A stretch of DNA of 64,000 bases from UBA4416 sp040386075 (lineage in GTDB: Bacteria; Bacteroidota; Bacteroidia; B-17B0; Aurantibacillaceae): NCBI GenBank assembly GCA_040386075.1, contig JAZKGE010000013.1:1-64000 (forward strand). The letters are read 5' to 3'. Position 1 is the stretch's first letter. Every line of letters begins with the position of its first letter. The notes beneath the pieces were generated by a model. That model did no database searches. It had not been told where the DNA came from and saw only the letters and a program-made list of their open reading frames with translations. Positions 54,975-63,260 of this stretch are shown here, one piece after another. Position numbers and translations under genes: made by a program.

Positions 54975-55118
54975 ATGGTTTTGATAGTGTCCTGCCAGTT
55001 AAGATCGGTATTTTGTTTTTTGGTTGAAGAACTGAAATTGAAGCTTGAAGAACTGAAACTGAAGTTTGGAGAACTGAAACAAAAGTTTGGTTATTTGTCT
55101 TCTATTTTAAAAATTTAA
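54975..55118 (+). CDS. Doubtful 47-aa heptad-repeat ORF
   Basis: ATG 54975 to TAA 55116-55118 reads through the 21-bp tandem repeats, which give the heptads EELKLKL, EELKLKF and GELKQKF, a coiled-coil-like pattern, after a hydrophobic start (MVLIVSCQLRS). It is the only ORF in the 353-base space between rsmH and the SRPBCC gene. It could be a fragment of a longer coiled-coil gene or chance reading of a repeat; no start signal or neighbour supports it. Confidence 0.2.
   Translation: MVLIVSCQLRSVFCFLVEELKLKLEELKLKFGELKQKFGYLSSILKI
55024..55086. repeat. Three tandem 21-bp repeats
   Basis: Units begin TTGAAGAACTGAAATTGAAG (55024), TTGAAGAACTGAAACTGAAG (55045) and the more diverged TTGGAGAACTGAAACAAAAG (55066). 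They lie in the rsmH-SRPBCC intergenic space, which also contains a 12-base GA run (54886-54897) and TTTCGACTAGGCTCAGC (about 54861-54877), a word like short dispersed repeats I recall from other Bacteroidota genomes. Confidence 0.85.
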
Positions 55119-55133
55119 GGAATAGTGCTGACA

Positions 55134-55583
55134 CTAGTCTACTCTGATACTTAAGATCTCTTTTTCCAATCTATCAAAATTCTCCTCATTTTTGGGTTCT
55201 GCGAAACTTCTGATCTTTTCGCATTCTTCGGGTGTATCAAAGATCATCCGAAAGGAAATTTTTGTTTTTGAATCACTCAATTTTTCAAAACCAATTTCCA
55301 TATCAAATAATGGTTTAGATACTCTTGTCCAGGTAATTAATTTAAGTGGCTGAACTATTTTAAATACTGATGAGTTCTCATAATTACCTTTTTCGGGACC
55401 ATGCATCGTCAGGATCCATTTCCCACCCGGTTGTAAATCGAACTCATGAATCGTATTTGTAAACTCATTGGGCCCCCACCAGTTTTTCAAATGTACTGGA
55501 TCGGCAAATGCTTTATATACTATTTCGACAGGAGAATTTAAAATTCGGGAGCTAAAAATTTCGCGATCGGAGTTTGGGTTCAT
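55134..55583 (-). CDS. SRPBCC/AHSA1-family protein
   Basis: 149 residues. Typical AHSA1-like pattern: FSSRILNSPVEIVYKAFADP, LKNWWGPNEFTNTIHEFDLQ, GGKWILTMHGPEKGNY, KLITWTRVSKPLFDMEIGFE and a final NFDRLEKEIL helix. The START-like helix-grip fold binds hydrophobic ligands; the bacterial members have no agreed function. Cytoplasmic, single gene, ATG start. It lies downstream of the SpoIIE relic and the frameshifted Tudor-like gene on the same strand. Confidence 0.92.
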   Translation of the reverse strand: MNPNSDREIFSSRILNSPVEIVYKAFADPVHLKNWWGPNEFTNTIHEFDLQPGGKWILTMHGPEKGNYENSSVFKIVQPLKLITWTRVSKPLFDMEIGFEKLSDSKTKISFRMIFDTPEECEKIRSFAEPKNEENFDRLEKEILSIRVD

Positions 55584-55616
55584 GCGTGTACTTTTTATAT
55601 TATTTAAACTTTAAGA

Positions 55617-55699
55617 TCATATTTTAATTCCAATCGCACAAACGTCATCAACCTGCTCCAAATCGCCCTGAGAAGTACCAAATTTTAATACTCTCCAGC
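55617..55699 (-). pseudogene. Relic of a SpoIIE-type phosphatase C-terminus
   Basis: Translating the minus strand toward a TGA at 55619-55617 ends in GDLEQVDDVCAIGIKI, nearly identical to the end of the intact phosphatase at 56425-58680 (GSLEQVDDVCIIGVKI). About 16 residues match; upstream the similarity is lost and no start or catalytic segment remains, so only the 3' tip of a duplicated gene survives. It directly abuts the extended stop of the frameshifted Tudor-like gene. Confidence 0.7.
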
Positions 55700-56364
55700 T
55701 TATTTTATGATAATTGTTTGCCCATCGTGTGATTTTGCAATTTTTATGTAGGGTTGTTTATCGATATATAGTGTAGCTCCTATTGGTGCCCGTTTAATAT
55801 TTCCTTTTTGATTACTATAAACTGAGCCTGCGTCGCTCATACCATCACCAGAAATGGTGTAATTAATTGTTCTTCTGTTTTGTTTTCTATATATACAATC
55901 GAAATACGGGTTGAAGAAGCAGAACTTTGTGATGCAGATTCCGGCTTAGCAATTTGATTTGCCTTTGTTGGTAGCCTTATGGAATCATAAGAAATGTATC
56001 TGTCATAAGAATCACTGAACCCCACCCAATGAATATAGTACTTCTCAGTACCGGTACCATCTTTTAATATCTTAACATTATACCATTTTCCATCCGTTTC
56101 CATTGCTTGCATTGCATCGCCAGCTAAAAAGGGATAACCCTTTTTCCAAAATCTTTTGTTGGTAATCGTCTCATCATAATCTGCTGAAAAGCCTTCCCAG
56201 TGTATTTTACTACGCGCATCTCCTGCTTCAAGTATGGTTGCCTCATACCAGAGATTATCATCATCTTCAAAAGCCATAAGCTTTTCTCCATTTTTATATG
56301 TTTGAGCATTTATTCCTATTGCCAGGAAAATAAAAAAATGTAATAGTAACCGATTTAATTTCAT
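55700..56364 (-). pseudogene. Secreted Tudor-knot-like protein, single-base frameshift
   Basis: Starts at ATG 56364 with signal peptide (MKLNRLLLHFFIFLAIGINA). Two similar units follow, about 25-75 (WYEATILEAGDARSKIHWEG) and 76-130 (KWYNVKILKDGTGTEKYYIH then WVGFSDSYDRYIS); they have the W-Y-x-V-x-I...YYIHWxG..YD pattern of Tudor-knot/chromo-barrel domains. As written, the frame ends at 55837 after ...KTEEQ plus nine unrelated residues. In the next frame a coherent tail continues (INYTISGDGMSDAGSVYSNQ ... KIAKSHDGQTIIIK) to TAA at 55702-55700. Adding one A near 55867-55869 restores about 221 residues. Either a recent mutation or an assembly error; the gene may be intact in reality. Confidence 0.7.
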
Positions 56365-56424
56365 GTGGATATTTTTATTAAAGAAACAATTTTTTATTGG
56401 TATTCAAAAACTAAATGCCAGCGG

Positions 56425-58680
56425 CTATATTTTAACTCCAATAATGCATACATCATCCACTTGTTCCAAACTGCCCTTCCAATTATTGAATGTGTTACTA
56501 ATAATCGCAGATTGTTCCTCCTGTGACAAATGAGTATGCTTTAAAAGCAAATCGGAAAACTGTTTGTATTTAAACTTCTTTCCGTTAGGTCCACCAAATT
56601 GATCCGCAAAACCATCTGTAAATAAGTAAAATATAGTATCCTTTTTATAATCTATAGAATGTGTAGTGAAAGGCTTTGGATATTCTGTTTTTCCGATCGG
56701 TTGTTTATCTGCTTTTATTTCTTTTAGTTCATTTTCCTGAATATACCAAAGAGGATTATTAGCGCCACTCCAGAAGACCAATTTATTCTTTTGATCAATA
56801 CATAGCAACGAAATATCCATACCATCTTTAACTTCGCTTAGGCTTTTTTCAAAGGTTTCTAAAACCAATTCTCTGGTTTTATCTAATATTTTCCCCGTGT
56901 CGGTTAAATTAAATTCTTTTACAGAACGATTTAGAGCGTTACTACAAACCACCGAAACCATTGCGCCCGGAACTCCGTGCCCCGTGCTATCTGCTGCTGC
57001 TATAAAGAATAGATCATTAATGCTCTCTGCCCAATAAAAATCACCGGCAACAAGATCTTTTGGCTTATATAAAATAAAATTATCGGGAATATGCTTATCA
57101 ATAAATGCCTGTGGTGGTAAAATAGCTTCCTGTAAACGTTTAGCGTAAGTAATACTTTCAATTATTTCTTTTTGTCGTTCGTCTACTTCTTTTTTTTGTT
57201 CTTCAATAATATGTTTTGATTTTTCAACTTCTGCTTTCTGTTGTGTGATGATCAAATTTGCTTTCTGCTTATTTTTATAAGCCCTGAAAATAAACAAGGC
57301 AAATAATAACAATAGGATAAAACCAACTATAAATGAATTCCTAACTATAGCTTGTTTTTTATTCTCTTCAGCATTTATAGCATCTTTCTTGTCCTGTGAA
57401 CTTTTTTGTTCGGTTAATTCATTTTGAAATTTTTCCTGTACAGTAGCTTTATGAACTTCTTCTGCATTTAACTTATTCTTAAAGGTTAAATATTTTTGGT
57501 AATGAATCAAAGCATCTTTGTAATTACCACTTGCTGAATCTATTTGATAAACAAGCTTCTCAGATCTATATATATGCTCTGCAATATTTAATTTATAAGC
57601 CAATTCTAATGCCTCATTGGCAAACATCATTGCTTTTTTGAGATCATGGCTTAAATAATAATCATTAGCTAATAATCGCGAATAATGGCCAATTAACAAT
57701 GGATTTAATTTTTTATAGTATTCATAGGCTTCCTGATGCAATATAAATGCCTCTTTATATTTTTTTTGTATCATATATACGTCTGCCATTCCGCCTTTTC
57801 CTGCAAACTTATTATTTCCTTCATAATGCATGGCTTCAACTAAATCATTGTATAGCTGATAGTATTTAAGTGCATTTACGAAATCTTTTTTTTCCTGATA
57901 TACATTTCCAATTCCAAAATATACTTCTCCCAGAGCATTTGTATCTTTTACTGCTTTGTATCTTTTTTCAGCTATTTTAAAATTAATTATTGCTGTCTCA
58001 TACTGTTTTATATCTAAATAAAATGCCCCTCGTAAAACATAGCCCCGTGATATTCGCGAAGAATCTGCTATTTGTAATTCAAGTTCCTCACTTTTCTTTG
58101 CATAATTCAATGCCTGAGCAGTATCTCCAAATTGAGCGTAAAAAAAAGACAGCTGCATAATAAATCTTGCCTCAGCTTTTTTATCTTTCATTTGTTGCAT
58201 AAGTGCATACCCTTCTTTGAGACAGTTTAATTTTTCTATAGGCTCTCCCAAACTGTTATAAATATCTGCCATACTGAATAGTGCATCCGCTATTCCTTTA
58301 GTGTAATTATACTTCTTACAAATTGAAACATGCTTATTGTAAACCTCTGTGATTTTTTGTGACTGACGACCTTCAATTGTTATATAGTAATAAATGATGG
58401 TATTAACAGCCCGTTGTCTTGATTGTAAAAGATCTTCTTTATAAATGCTATCTTTTGCAGTTTGTAATAACTTATCTGTTAGATCAATGATTGGATTTGC
58501 ATACTTTAAATTTTCTTTTATATCACAGGCGTTACATAACTTAAGCAAAACGGTTATTTTACCAGTATCTGTTTTTACTTTGGAAAGTTCAATATTAAGT
58601 GAATCCATTAATTTGTTTTGACTGTGCAAAACAGAATTAATGAATAGAAGGGCAACTAATATGTATTTTAATTTCGGCAA
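56425..58680 (-). CDS. TPR-transmembrane SpoIIE/PP2C phosphatase
   Basis: 751 residues from TTG 58680, which gives a clean signal peptide (PKLKYILVALLFINSVLHS); no ATG is available, and the TTG nine codons upstream is poorer. TPRs span about 60-400, one transmembrane helix lies near 445-465, a coiled coil follows (475-515, KAEVEKSKHIIEEQKKEVDE), and the SpoIIE domain occupies 530-751 (YKPKDLVAGDFYWAE, AAADSTGHGVPGAMVSVVCS, QVDDVCIIG). It dephosphorylates serine or threonine on a partner, often an anti-anti-sigma or STAS protein; the STAS/SEC14 protein at 12637 is not a clear partner. It probably signals from the periplasm. The Tudor-like gene follows at 60 bases. Confidence 0.9.
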   Translation of the reverse strand: MPKLKYILVALLFINSVLHSQNKLMDSLNIELSKVKTDTGKITVLLKLCNACDIKENLKYANPIIDLTDKLLQTAKDSIYKEDLLQSRQRAVNTIIYYYITIEGRQSQKITEVYNKHVSICKKYNYTKGIADALFSMADIYNSLGEPIEKLNCLKEGYALMQQMKDKKAEARFIMQLSFFYAQFGDTAQALNYAKKSEELELQIADSSRISRGYVLRGAFYLDIKQYETAIINFKIAEKRYKAVKDTNALGEVYFGIGNVYQEKKDFVNALKYYQLYNDLVEAMHYEGNNKFAGKGGMADVYMIQKKYKEAFILHQEAYEYYKKLNPLLIGHYSRLLANDYYLSHDLKKAMMFANEALELAYKLNIAEHIYRSEKLVYQIDSASGNYKDALIHYQKYLTFKNKLNAEEVHKATVQEKFQNELTEQKSSQDKKDAINAEENKKQAIVRNSFIVGFILLLLFALFIFRAYKNKQKANLIITQQKAEVEKSKHIIEEQKKEVDERQKEIIESITYAKRLQEAILPPQAFIDKHIPDNFILYKPKDLVAGDFYWAESINDLFFIAAADSTGHGVPGAMVSVVCSNALNRSVKEFNLTDTGKILDKTRELVLETFEKSLSEVKDGMDISLLCIDQKNKLVFWSGANNPLWYIQENELKEIKADKQPIGKTEYPKPFTTHSIDYKKDTIFYLFTDGFADQFGGPNGKKFKYKQFSDLLLKHTHLSQEEQSAIISNTFNNWKGSLEQVDDVCIIGVKI

Positions 58681-58715
58681 AAATTTTTTTGTTATATAAA
58701 TATACAATTATTAAT

Positions 58716-58751
58716 AAAAAAAAGCCTGTCTACTTTCGTAAACAGGCTTTT
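58716..58751 (-). terminator. Intrinsic terminator of the pyrophosphatase gene
   Basis: GCCTGT (58724-58729) pairs with ACAGGC (58742-58747); one mismatch follows, then TAC/GTA around a TTTC loop. The A8 on the left gives a U tract on minus-strand RNA. Confidence 0.9.
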
Positions 58752-58770
58752 CAATATTTAAAAATTAATT

Positions 58771-61536
58771 TTACTTAATTGGCTGCATTACTTCCAAAGT
58801 AATGTTGATAGTTACATTCTCTCCTAAGCCACCTGCTCCACCGATACCAAATTTAGTACGATCGATAACTGCTTTACCTTCAAAACCACCTACATTAAAT
58901 TTACCGTATTCTCCATTATCCTTAGCTTCCATACCCATGTAGTTGAAAGGGATATTAGTTTCTACTGTTTTATCTTTAATGGTTAATTTACCTTTTGCAA
59001 TGTATGCAAACTCTCCTGCTGTGCTATCTTTTACAAGTTCAGAAGCTTCAAAAGTAATGTGAGGATATTTAGCTGCATCAAAGAAATCAGCACCTGCTAA
59101 ATGTTCATCACGCATTTTGTTTTGAGTATTAATTGTTTTAGCATCGATCTGGATAAAGATCTTGGTACCGGTGCTCTCTAAATTTACCCAACCGCTATCA
59201 ATTAATGCAGATCCTTTTGTATTGGTTACAATGTGCTTTATACTGAAATCAAGAGCAGAGTGAGCTCCATCAACATTATACATTCCTTTTAATTCGCTCA
59301 CATCTTTTTGGTTAGCAGTCATAATACTATCGCACTGAGCTTTGCTAGTGCAAGTATATTCCTGTCCGTTGATGTTACATTTAATCACTTCTTCAGTTGC
59401 ACAACAAGCTTTAGTATCATTCATGTTTACTGCAATGTAAGGTGCAATTACTAATGATACGATAGACATTAATTTAATTAAAATATTCATTGAAGGACCT
59501 GATGTATCTTTGAATGGATCACCCACTGTATCACCAGTTACTGATGCTTTGTGTGGTTCCGATTTTTTGTAGAACATCTCACCATTAATTAAAACACCTT
59601 TCTCAAACGACTTTTTAGCGTTATCCCAAGCACCACCTGCGTTAGATTGGAAAATACCCATTAACACACCCGATACAGTTACACCTGCTAATAAACCACC
59701 TAAAACCTCAGGCCCGAAAACAAAACCAACAATTAAAGGTGTAATTAAAGCAATGGCTCCCGGCATCATCATTTCGCGGATAGAAGCTTTTGTAGAAATA
59801 GCCACACATTTCTCGTATTCAGGTTTTGCTTTGTATTCCATAATTCCCGGAATTTCGCGAAACTGACGACGTACTTCCTGTACCATGTCCATTGCCGCTT
59901 TACCCACAGCCTGGATACATAATGCAGAGAAAATGAATGGGATCATACCACCTACAAATAAACCTGCTAATACAGGAGCTTTGTAAATATCAATAGCGTC
60001 AATTCCTGCAATACCCACGAATGCAGCAAATAATGCTAATGATGTTAATGCTGCTGAAGCAATCGCAAATCCTTTTCCTGTAGCGGCTGTTGTATTACCT
60101 ACTGCATCTAAATTATCTGTACGTTCACGAACTTCAGGCGGTAACTGGCTCATCTCTGCAATACCACCTGCGTTATCAGCAATAGGACCAAATGCATCAA
60201 TTGCTAACTGCATAGCTGTAGTTGCCATCATACCTGCTGCAGCGATAGCCACACCATATAAACCTGCAAAATAATAAGAAGCCATGATCCCTGCAGCTAA
60301 AGTTAAAATAGGAATAACGGTTGATTTCATACCAACTGCTAAACCACCAATAATGTTAGTAGCATGACCGGTAGAAGATTGTTGAATAATAGACATTACA
60401 GGACCTTTACCCATGGCTGTATAATATTCTGTAACAATACTCATAACTGCACCAACCACTGTACCAACAACGATTGCATAGAATACATTTATATTGGAAA
60501 ATTCATATCCGCGCAAGTTTAATGTTTCAGGTAACATCCACATTACGATGAAATAAGAAGCAACAACTGTAATTAACATAGATGCCCAGTTACCTAAATT
60601 TAAGGCGTTTTGAACGTTTGATTTGTCATCTTTAATAGTAACGAACCATGTACCAACTATAGAGAAAATAATACCTAAACCACAAATTACCATTGGTAAT
60701 AAAATTGGCGACATTCCGCCGAAATGATCTGCAGATGCGTCAATTTCCTGCCCTAATACCATAGTAGCCAAAATAGTTGCTACATAAGAACCGAATAGAT
60801 CGGCACCCATACCAGCAACATCACCTACGTTATCACCTACGTTATCAGCAATTGTAGCTGGGTTACGAACGTCATCTTCAGGAATACCTGCTTCAACTTT
60901 ACCAACTAAATCAGCACCAACATCGGCTGCTTTAGTATAAATACCACCACCAACACGTGCAAATAAAGCAATCGACTCAGCTCCTAATGAGAAACCCGTT
61001 AATACTTCGATAGCTGTTTTTACTGTATTTTCTCCTAAATCACTAAATATGCCTAAGAAAGCAATAAATAAACCGCCTAAACCTAAGATAGCTAACCCTG
61101 CAACCCCTAAGCCCATTACTGTACCACCAGTAAACGACACTTTTAATGCTTGTTTTAAACTTGTACGAGCTGCCTGAGTTGTACGAACGTTAGCCTTGGT
61201 AGCTACTTTCATCCCTATGTACCCTGCTGTTGCAGAAAATACTGCTCCTATTATAAAGGCGATAGCAATGATCCAGCTTGAGTGTATCTCTTTACCGTTT
61301 ACTTCATGAATTGTTCCAGAATAAGCTAATAAAGCCGCTGCAAATACAACGAAAATGCTTAATACTTTCCACTCTGCTTTTAAAAATGCCATCGCACCGT
61401 CAGCTATATAGCCGGCAAGCTCCTGCATGTTCTTATCACCGGCATCTTGCTTGCTAACCCAAGCCGATTTGATTGCCATTACCACTAAACCTAATACTCC
61501 CAATAAAGGGATCATGTAAATTACTAAATCGTTCAT
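58771..61536 (-). CDS. hppA: K+-dependent membrane pyrophosphatase fused to a YceI domain
   Basis: 921 residues from ATG 61536 (MNDLVIYMIPLLG); usual bacterial M-PPases have about 660-720. Residues 1-705 are a complete M-PPase with about 16 helices: substrate site DVGADLVGKVEAGIPEDDVR, the acidic DNVGDNVGDVAGMGADLFG, and DAVGNTTAATGKGFAIAS, where Ala rather than Lys marks the K+-dependent class, many of which pump Na+. A linker with Cys 711, 712, 720, 729 and 735 follows. Residues 751-921 are a YceI lipid-binding-type barrel (YNVDGAHSALDFSIKH, RDEHLAGADFFDAAKYPHIT). M-PPase C-termini face the periplasm, the normal home of YceI. It hydrolyses pyrophosphate to pump cations; the YceI role is unknown. 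Confidence 0.92.
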   Translation of the reverse strand: MNDLVIYMIPLLGVLGLVVMAIKSAWVSKQDAGDKNMQELAGYIADGAMAFLKAEWKVLSIFVVFAAALLAYSGTIHEVNGKEIHSSWIIAIAFIIGAVFSATAGYIGMKVATKANVRTTQAARTSLKQALKVSFTGGTVMGLGVAGLAILGLGGLFIAFLGIFSDLGENTVKTAIEVLTGFSLGAESIALFARVGGGIYTKAADVGADLVGKVEAGIPEDDVRNPATIADNVGDNVGDVAGMGADLFGSYVATILATMVLGQEIDASADHFGGMSPILLPMVICGLGIIFSIVGTWFVTIKDDKSNVQNALNLGNWASMLITVVASYFIVMWMLPETLNLRGYEFSNINVFYAIVVGTVVGAVMSIVTEYYTAMGKGPVMSIIQQSSTGHATNIIGGLAVGMKSTVIPILTLAAGIMASYYFAGLYGVAIAAAGMMATTAMQLAIDAFGPIADNAGGIAEMSQLPPEVRERTDNLDAVGNTTAATGKGFAIASAALTSLALFAAFVGIAGIDAIDIYKAPVLAGLFVGGMIPFIFSALCIQAVGKAAMDMVQEVRRQFREIPGIMEYKAKPEYEKCVAISTKASIREMMMPGAIALITPLIVGFVFGPEVLGGLLAGVTVSGVLMGIFQSNAGGAWDNAKKSFEKGVLINGEMFYKKSEPHKASVTGDTVGDPFKDTSGPSMNILIKLMSIVSLVIAPYIAVNMNDTKACCATEEVIKCNINGQEYTCTSKAQCDSIMTANQKDVSELKGMYNVDGAHSALDFSIKHIVTNTKGSALIDSGWVNLESTGTKIFIQIDAKTINTQNKMRDEHLAGADFFDAAKYPHITFEASELVKDSTAGEFAYIAKGKLTIKDKTVETNIPFNYMGMEAKDNGEYGKFNVGGFEGKAVIDRTKFGIGGAGGLGENVTINITLEVMQPIK

Positions 61537-61559
61537 ATGTTTTATTAAAATTGAGGGTG

Positions 61560-61567
61560 CAAAAATA
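61560..61567 (-). promoter_or_regulatory. -7 promoter element TAnnTTTG of hppA
   Basis: TATTTTTG on the minus strand lies 23 bases before the ATG and matches TAnnTTTG. No convincing -33 element is seen at the usual spacing. Confidence 0.45.
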
Positions 61568-61760
61568 AGGAATAATTTCAAATTTAAAAATATTTAATTT
61601 ACTGATTATCAGTTGATTGAGAATTAGTTTCATTTTTAACACAGATAACAGAACGCATTGGTTTTTGTAAAAAATACATAAAATGATTTCAATGTCACTC
61701 ACCTCCCTGCTTATGATTGATCACATAAATTTTATTCTATATTTGAATAAACCTTTTTAT

Positions 61761-62684
61761 ATGAACAAAATCATTATCAGCCTCCTTTTACTGCTTTGTT
61801 TAACACACAACATACAGGCGCAGGGTGGCGGTGCCGGGCATGGCGTTGCCAGCATAATTGTTGCCCTCTCTCAACGATCGACTGTATTATATGGCGATAC
61901 TGTTTTTGAAATTGACCAACTGCAATTCAGAGTTACGGAAACCTATGCATTCCGGAACGAAATAAAAACGACCATTTACCTGACCAATCTTTCTGATCAT
62001 TTCAAAATTATTTATTCAGAGGATTTTACGATCACCGATGCCGAAAACAATCCCATACCAGTAAGGACAAAAAAGCCTGTGGTGGTTGCTCCGAAAACTG
62101 TGAAACGCATTGGGCTATTGGCCGAGTCGCCAAGTAGTTTTAAATTGTATGACATTAAGATTGGACTTAAACAAATATATACGACCGGAAGTCCACTTAC
62201 AATTTTAAAACCCAACGCATTTAATATACGTCTTGAAGGACTGGAGAATTCAAAAACGGGCGCGCTAGAGATAACCACTAAAAAATGTGCTGCAACACCC
62301 AACGGTATGGTAAGAGCACATTTTAAGCTCAGTTATACCGGAACTAATTTCCTGGCAATTTATGGTTCAAAAGCCAAGTTGTTAACTCCCGATCGGAAAG
62401 CCTATCCTAATATTGCCGCTAAATCCCAAATACTTTACTATCCTGAAAATACGGAAGCTAAAACTCTGTTTTTGGAATTTGACAATCGCACGCCTAATTT
62501 TAATGGGCCAGTCTATGATCAGATAGTTTTTGAAAATGTATTTATAGAATACGAAAAGAAAAGCGACCAAAGACCTATTGATTTTCATGTATATAAAAAT
62601 GGTATGGAAAAAGGTGAATCACCTAAAGAAAAAAACGACCCGAAAAACACAGAACAGAAGAATACTGAAATCACAGAAGATTAA
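61761..62684 (+). CDS. Secreted protein of unknown function
   Basis: 307 residues from ATG 61761, which opens a signal peptide (MNKIIISLLLLLCLTHNIQA); an ATG 26 codons upstream is unlikely. The mature protein begins GGGAGHGVAS and is rich in beta strands (FEIDQLQFRVTETYAFRNE, KTTIYLTNLSDHFKIIYSED, NPIPVRTKKPVVVAPKTVKR), like an immunoglobulin-type domain. The C-terminal 30 residues are a charged, low-complexity tail (KGESPKEKNDPKNTEQKNTE). No family recognised. Divergent from hppA; its stop overlaps the idi stop by 3 bases on the other strand. Confidence 0.75.
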   Translation: MNKIIISLLLLLCLTHNIQAQGGGAGHGVASIIVALSQRSTVLYGDTVFEIDQLQFRVTETYAFRNEIKTTIYLTNLSDHFKIIYSEDFTITDAENNPIPVRTKKPVVVAPKTVKRIGLLAESPSSFKLYDIKIGLKQIYTTGSPLTILKPNAFNIRLEGLENSKTGALEITTKKCAATPNGMVRAHFKLSYTGTNFLAIYGSKAKLLTPDRKAYPNIAAKSQILYYPENTEAKTLFLEFDNRTPNFNGPVYDQIVFENVFIEYEKKSDQRPIDFHVYKNGMEKGESPKEKNDPKNTEQKNTEITED

Positions 62685-63184
62685 AATACTTTCTCCAAAG
62701 CAATTTTAAACCAGGATGTATATTTATGAGGATTGGACATAACATCTTTTTTGATCTCATCTATAGCCTGCCACTTATAATTTTCGACTTCTTCTTTATT
62801 GACCATGGGAATCTGATTGGTTTGTCCTGTTAAAACATAATCGAATTCATGTTCTGTCAAACCGTTTTCGAAAGGTGTTCTATAAATAAAGTTGGTCTTG
62901 ATCTGTAGATCACAACTCAGTCCCATTTCTTCAAACAACCTTCTGCTGGCTGCATCCTTAATAGTTTCATTGGGCCGAGGATGAGAGCAGCAGGTATTTG
63001 TCCATAAACCTGCACTATGGTATTTTGATAAAGCACGTTGTTGCAATAATAATTTTTTTTGATCGTTAAAAATAAAAATGGAGAAAGCGCGGTGTAACAT
63101 GCCTTTTTGGTGCGCCTCCTGTTTTTCCATAACACCAATGTCGTTATCCTGTTCGTCGACTAATATGACATATTCTTTTGACAT
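62681..63184 (-). CDS. idi: Isopentenyl-diphosphate delta-isomerase, type I
   Basis: 167 residues from ATG 63184 (MSKEYVILVDEQDNDIG); an ATG six codons upstream is also in frame. It is a type I (NUDIX-fold) enzyme: HRAFSIFIFN, LWTNTCCSHPRPNE with the catalytic Cys, and RRLFEEMGLSCDL with the catalytic glutamate region. It interconverts isopentenyl and dimethylallyl diphosphate, supplying the primer for isoprenoids. It lies 76 bases downstream of the phytoene synthase gene on the same strand, as in Bacteroidota carotenoid clusters. Confidence 0.95.
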   Translation of the reverse strand: MSKEYVILVDEQDNDIGVMEKQEAHQKGMLHRAFSIFIFNDQKKLLLQQRALSKYHSAGLWTNTCCSHPRPNETIKDAASRRLFEEMGLSCDLQIKTNFIYRTPFENGLTEHEFDYVLTGQTNQIPMVNKEEVENYKWQAIDEIKKDVMSNPHKYTSWFKIALEKVF

Positions 63185-63212
63185 TGAATTTCCAGAAATC
63201 ATAAAAACATCC

Positions 63213-63246
63213 TCTGCCCTCTGGGCACCTTCCTCAAAGGAGGAAT
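63213..63246. repeat. Twin hairpins between crtB and idi
   Basis: TGCCC-TCT-GGGCA (63215-63227) is followed at once by TTCCTC-AAAG-GAGGAA (63230-63245). It recalls a short dispersed intergenic element (ccctctgggcac..cctcaaaggagg) that I remember from other Bacteroidota genomes. Only one copy is in this window. Confidence 0.5.
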
Positions 63247-63260
63247 TGTATACTATTGAA

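Noticed and set aside
63213..63246. Intrinsic terminator between crtB and idi
   Set aside because: Two short stems with no U tract in either direction; better described as a repeat element.
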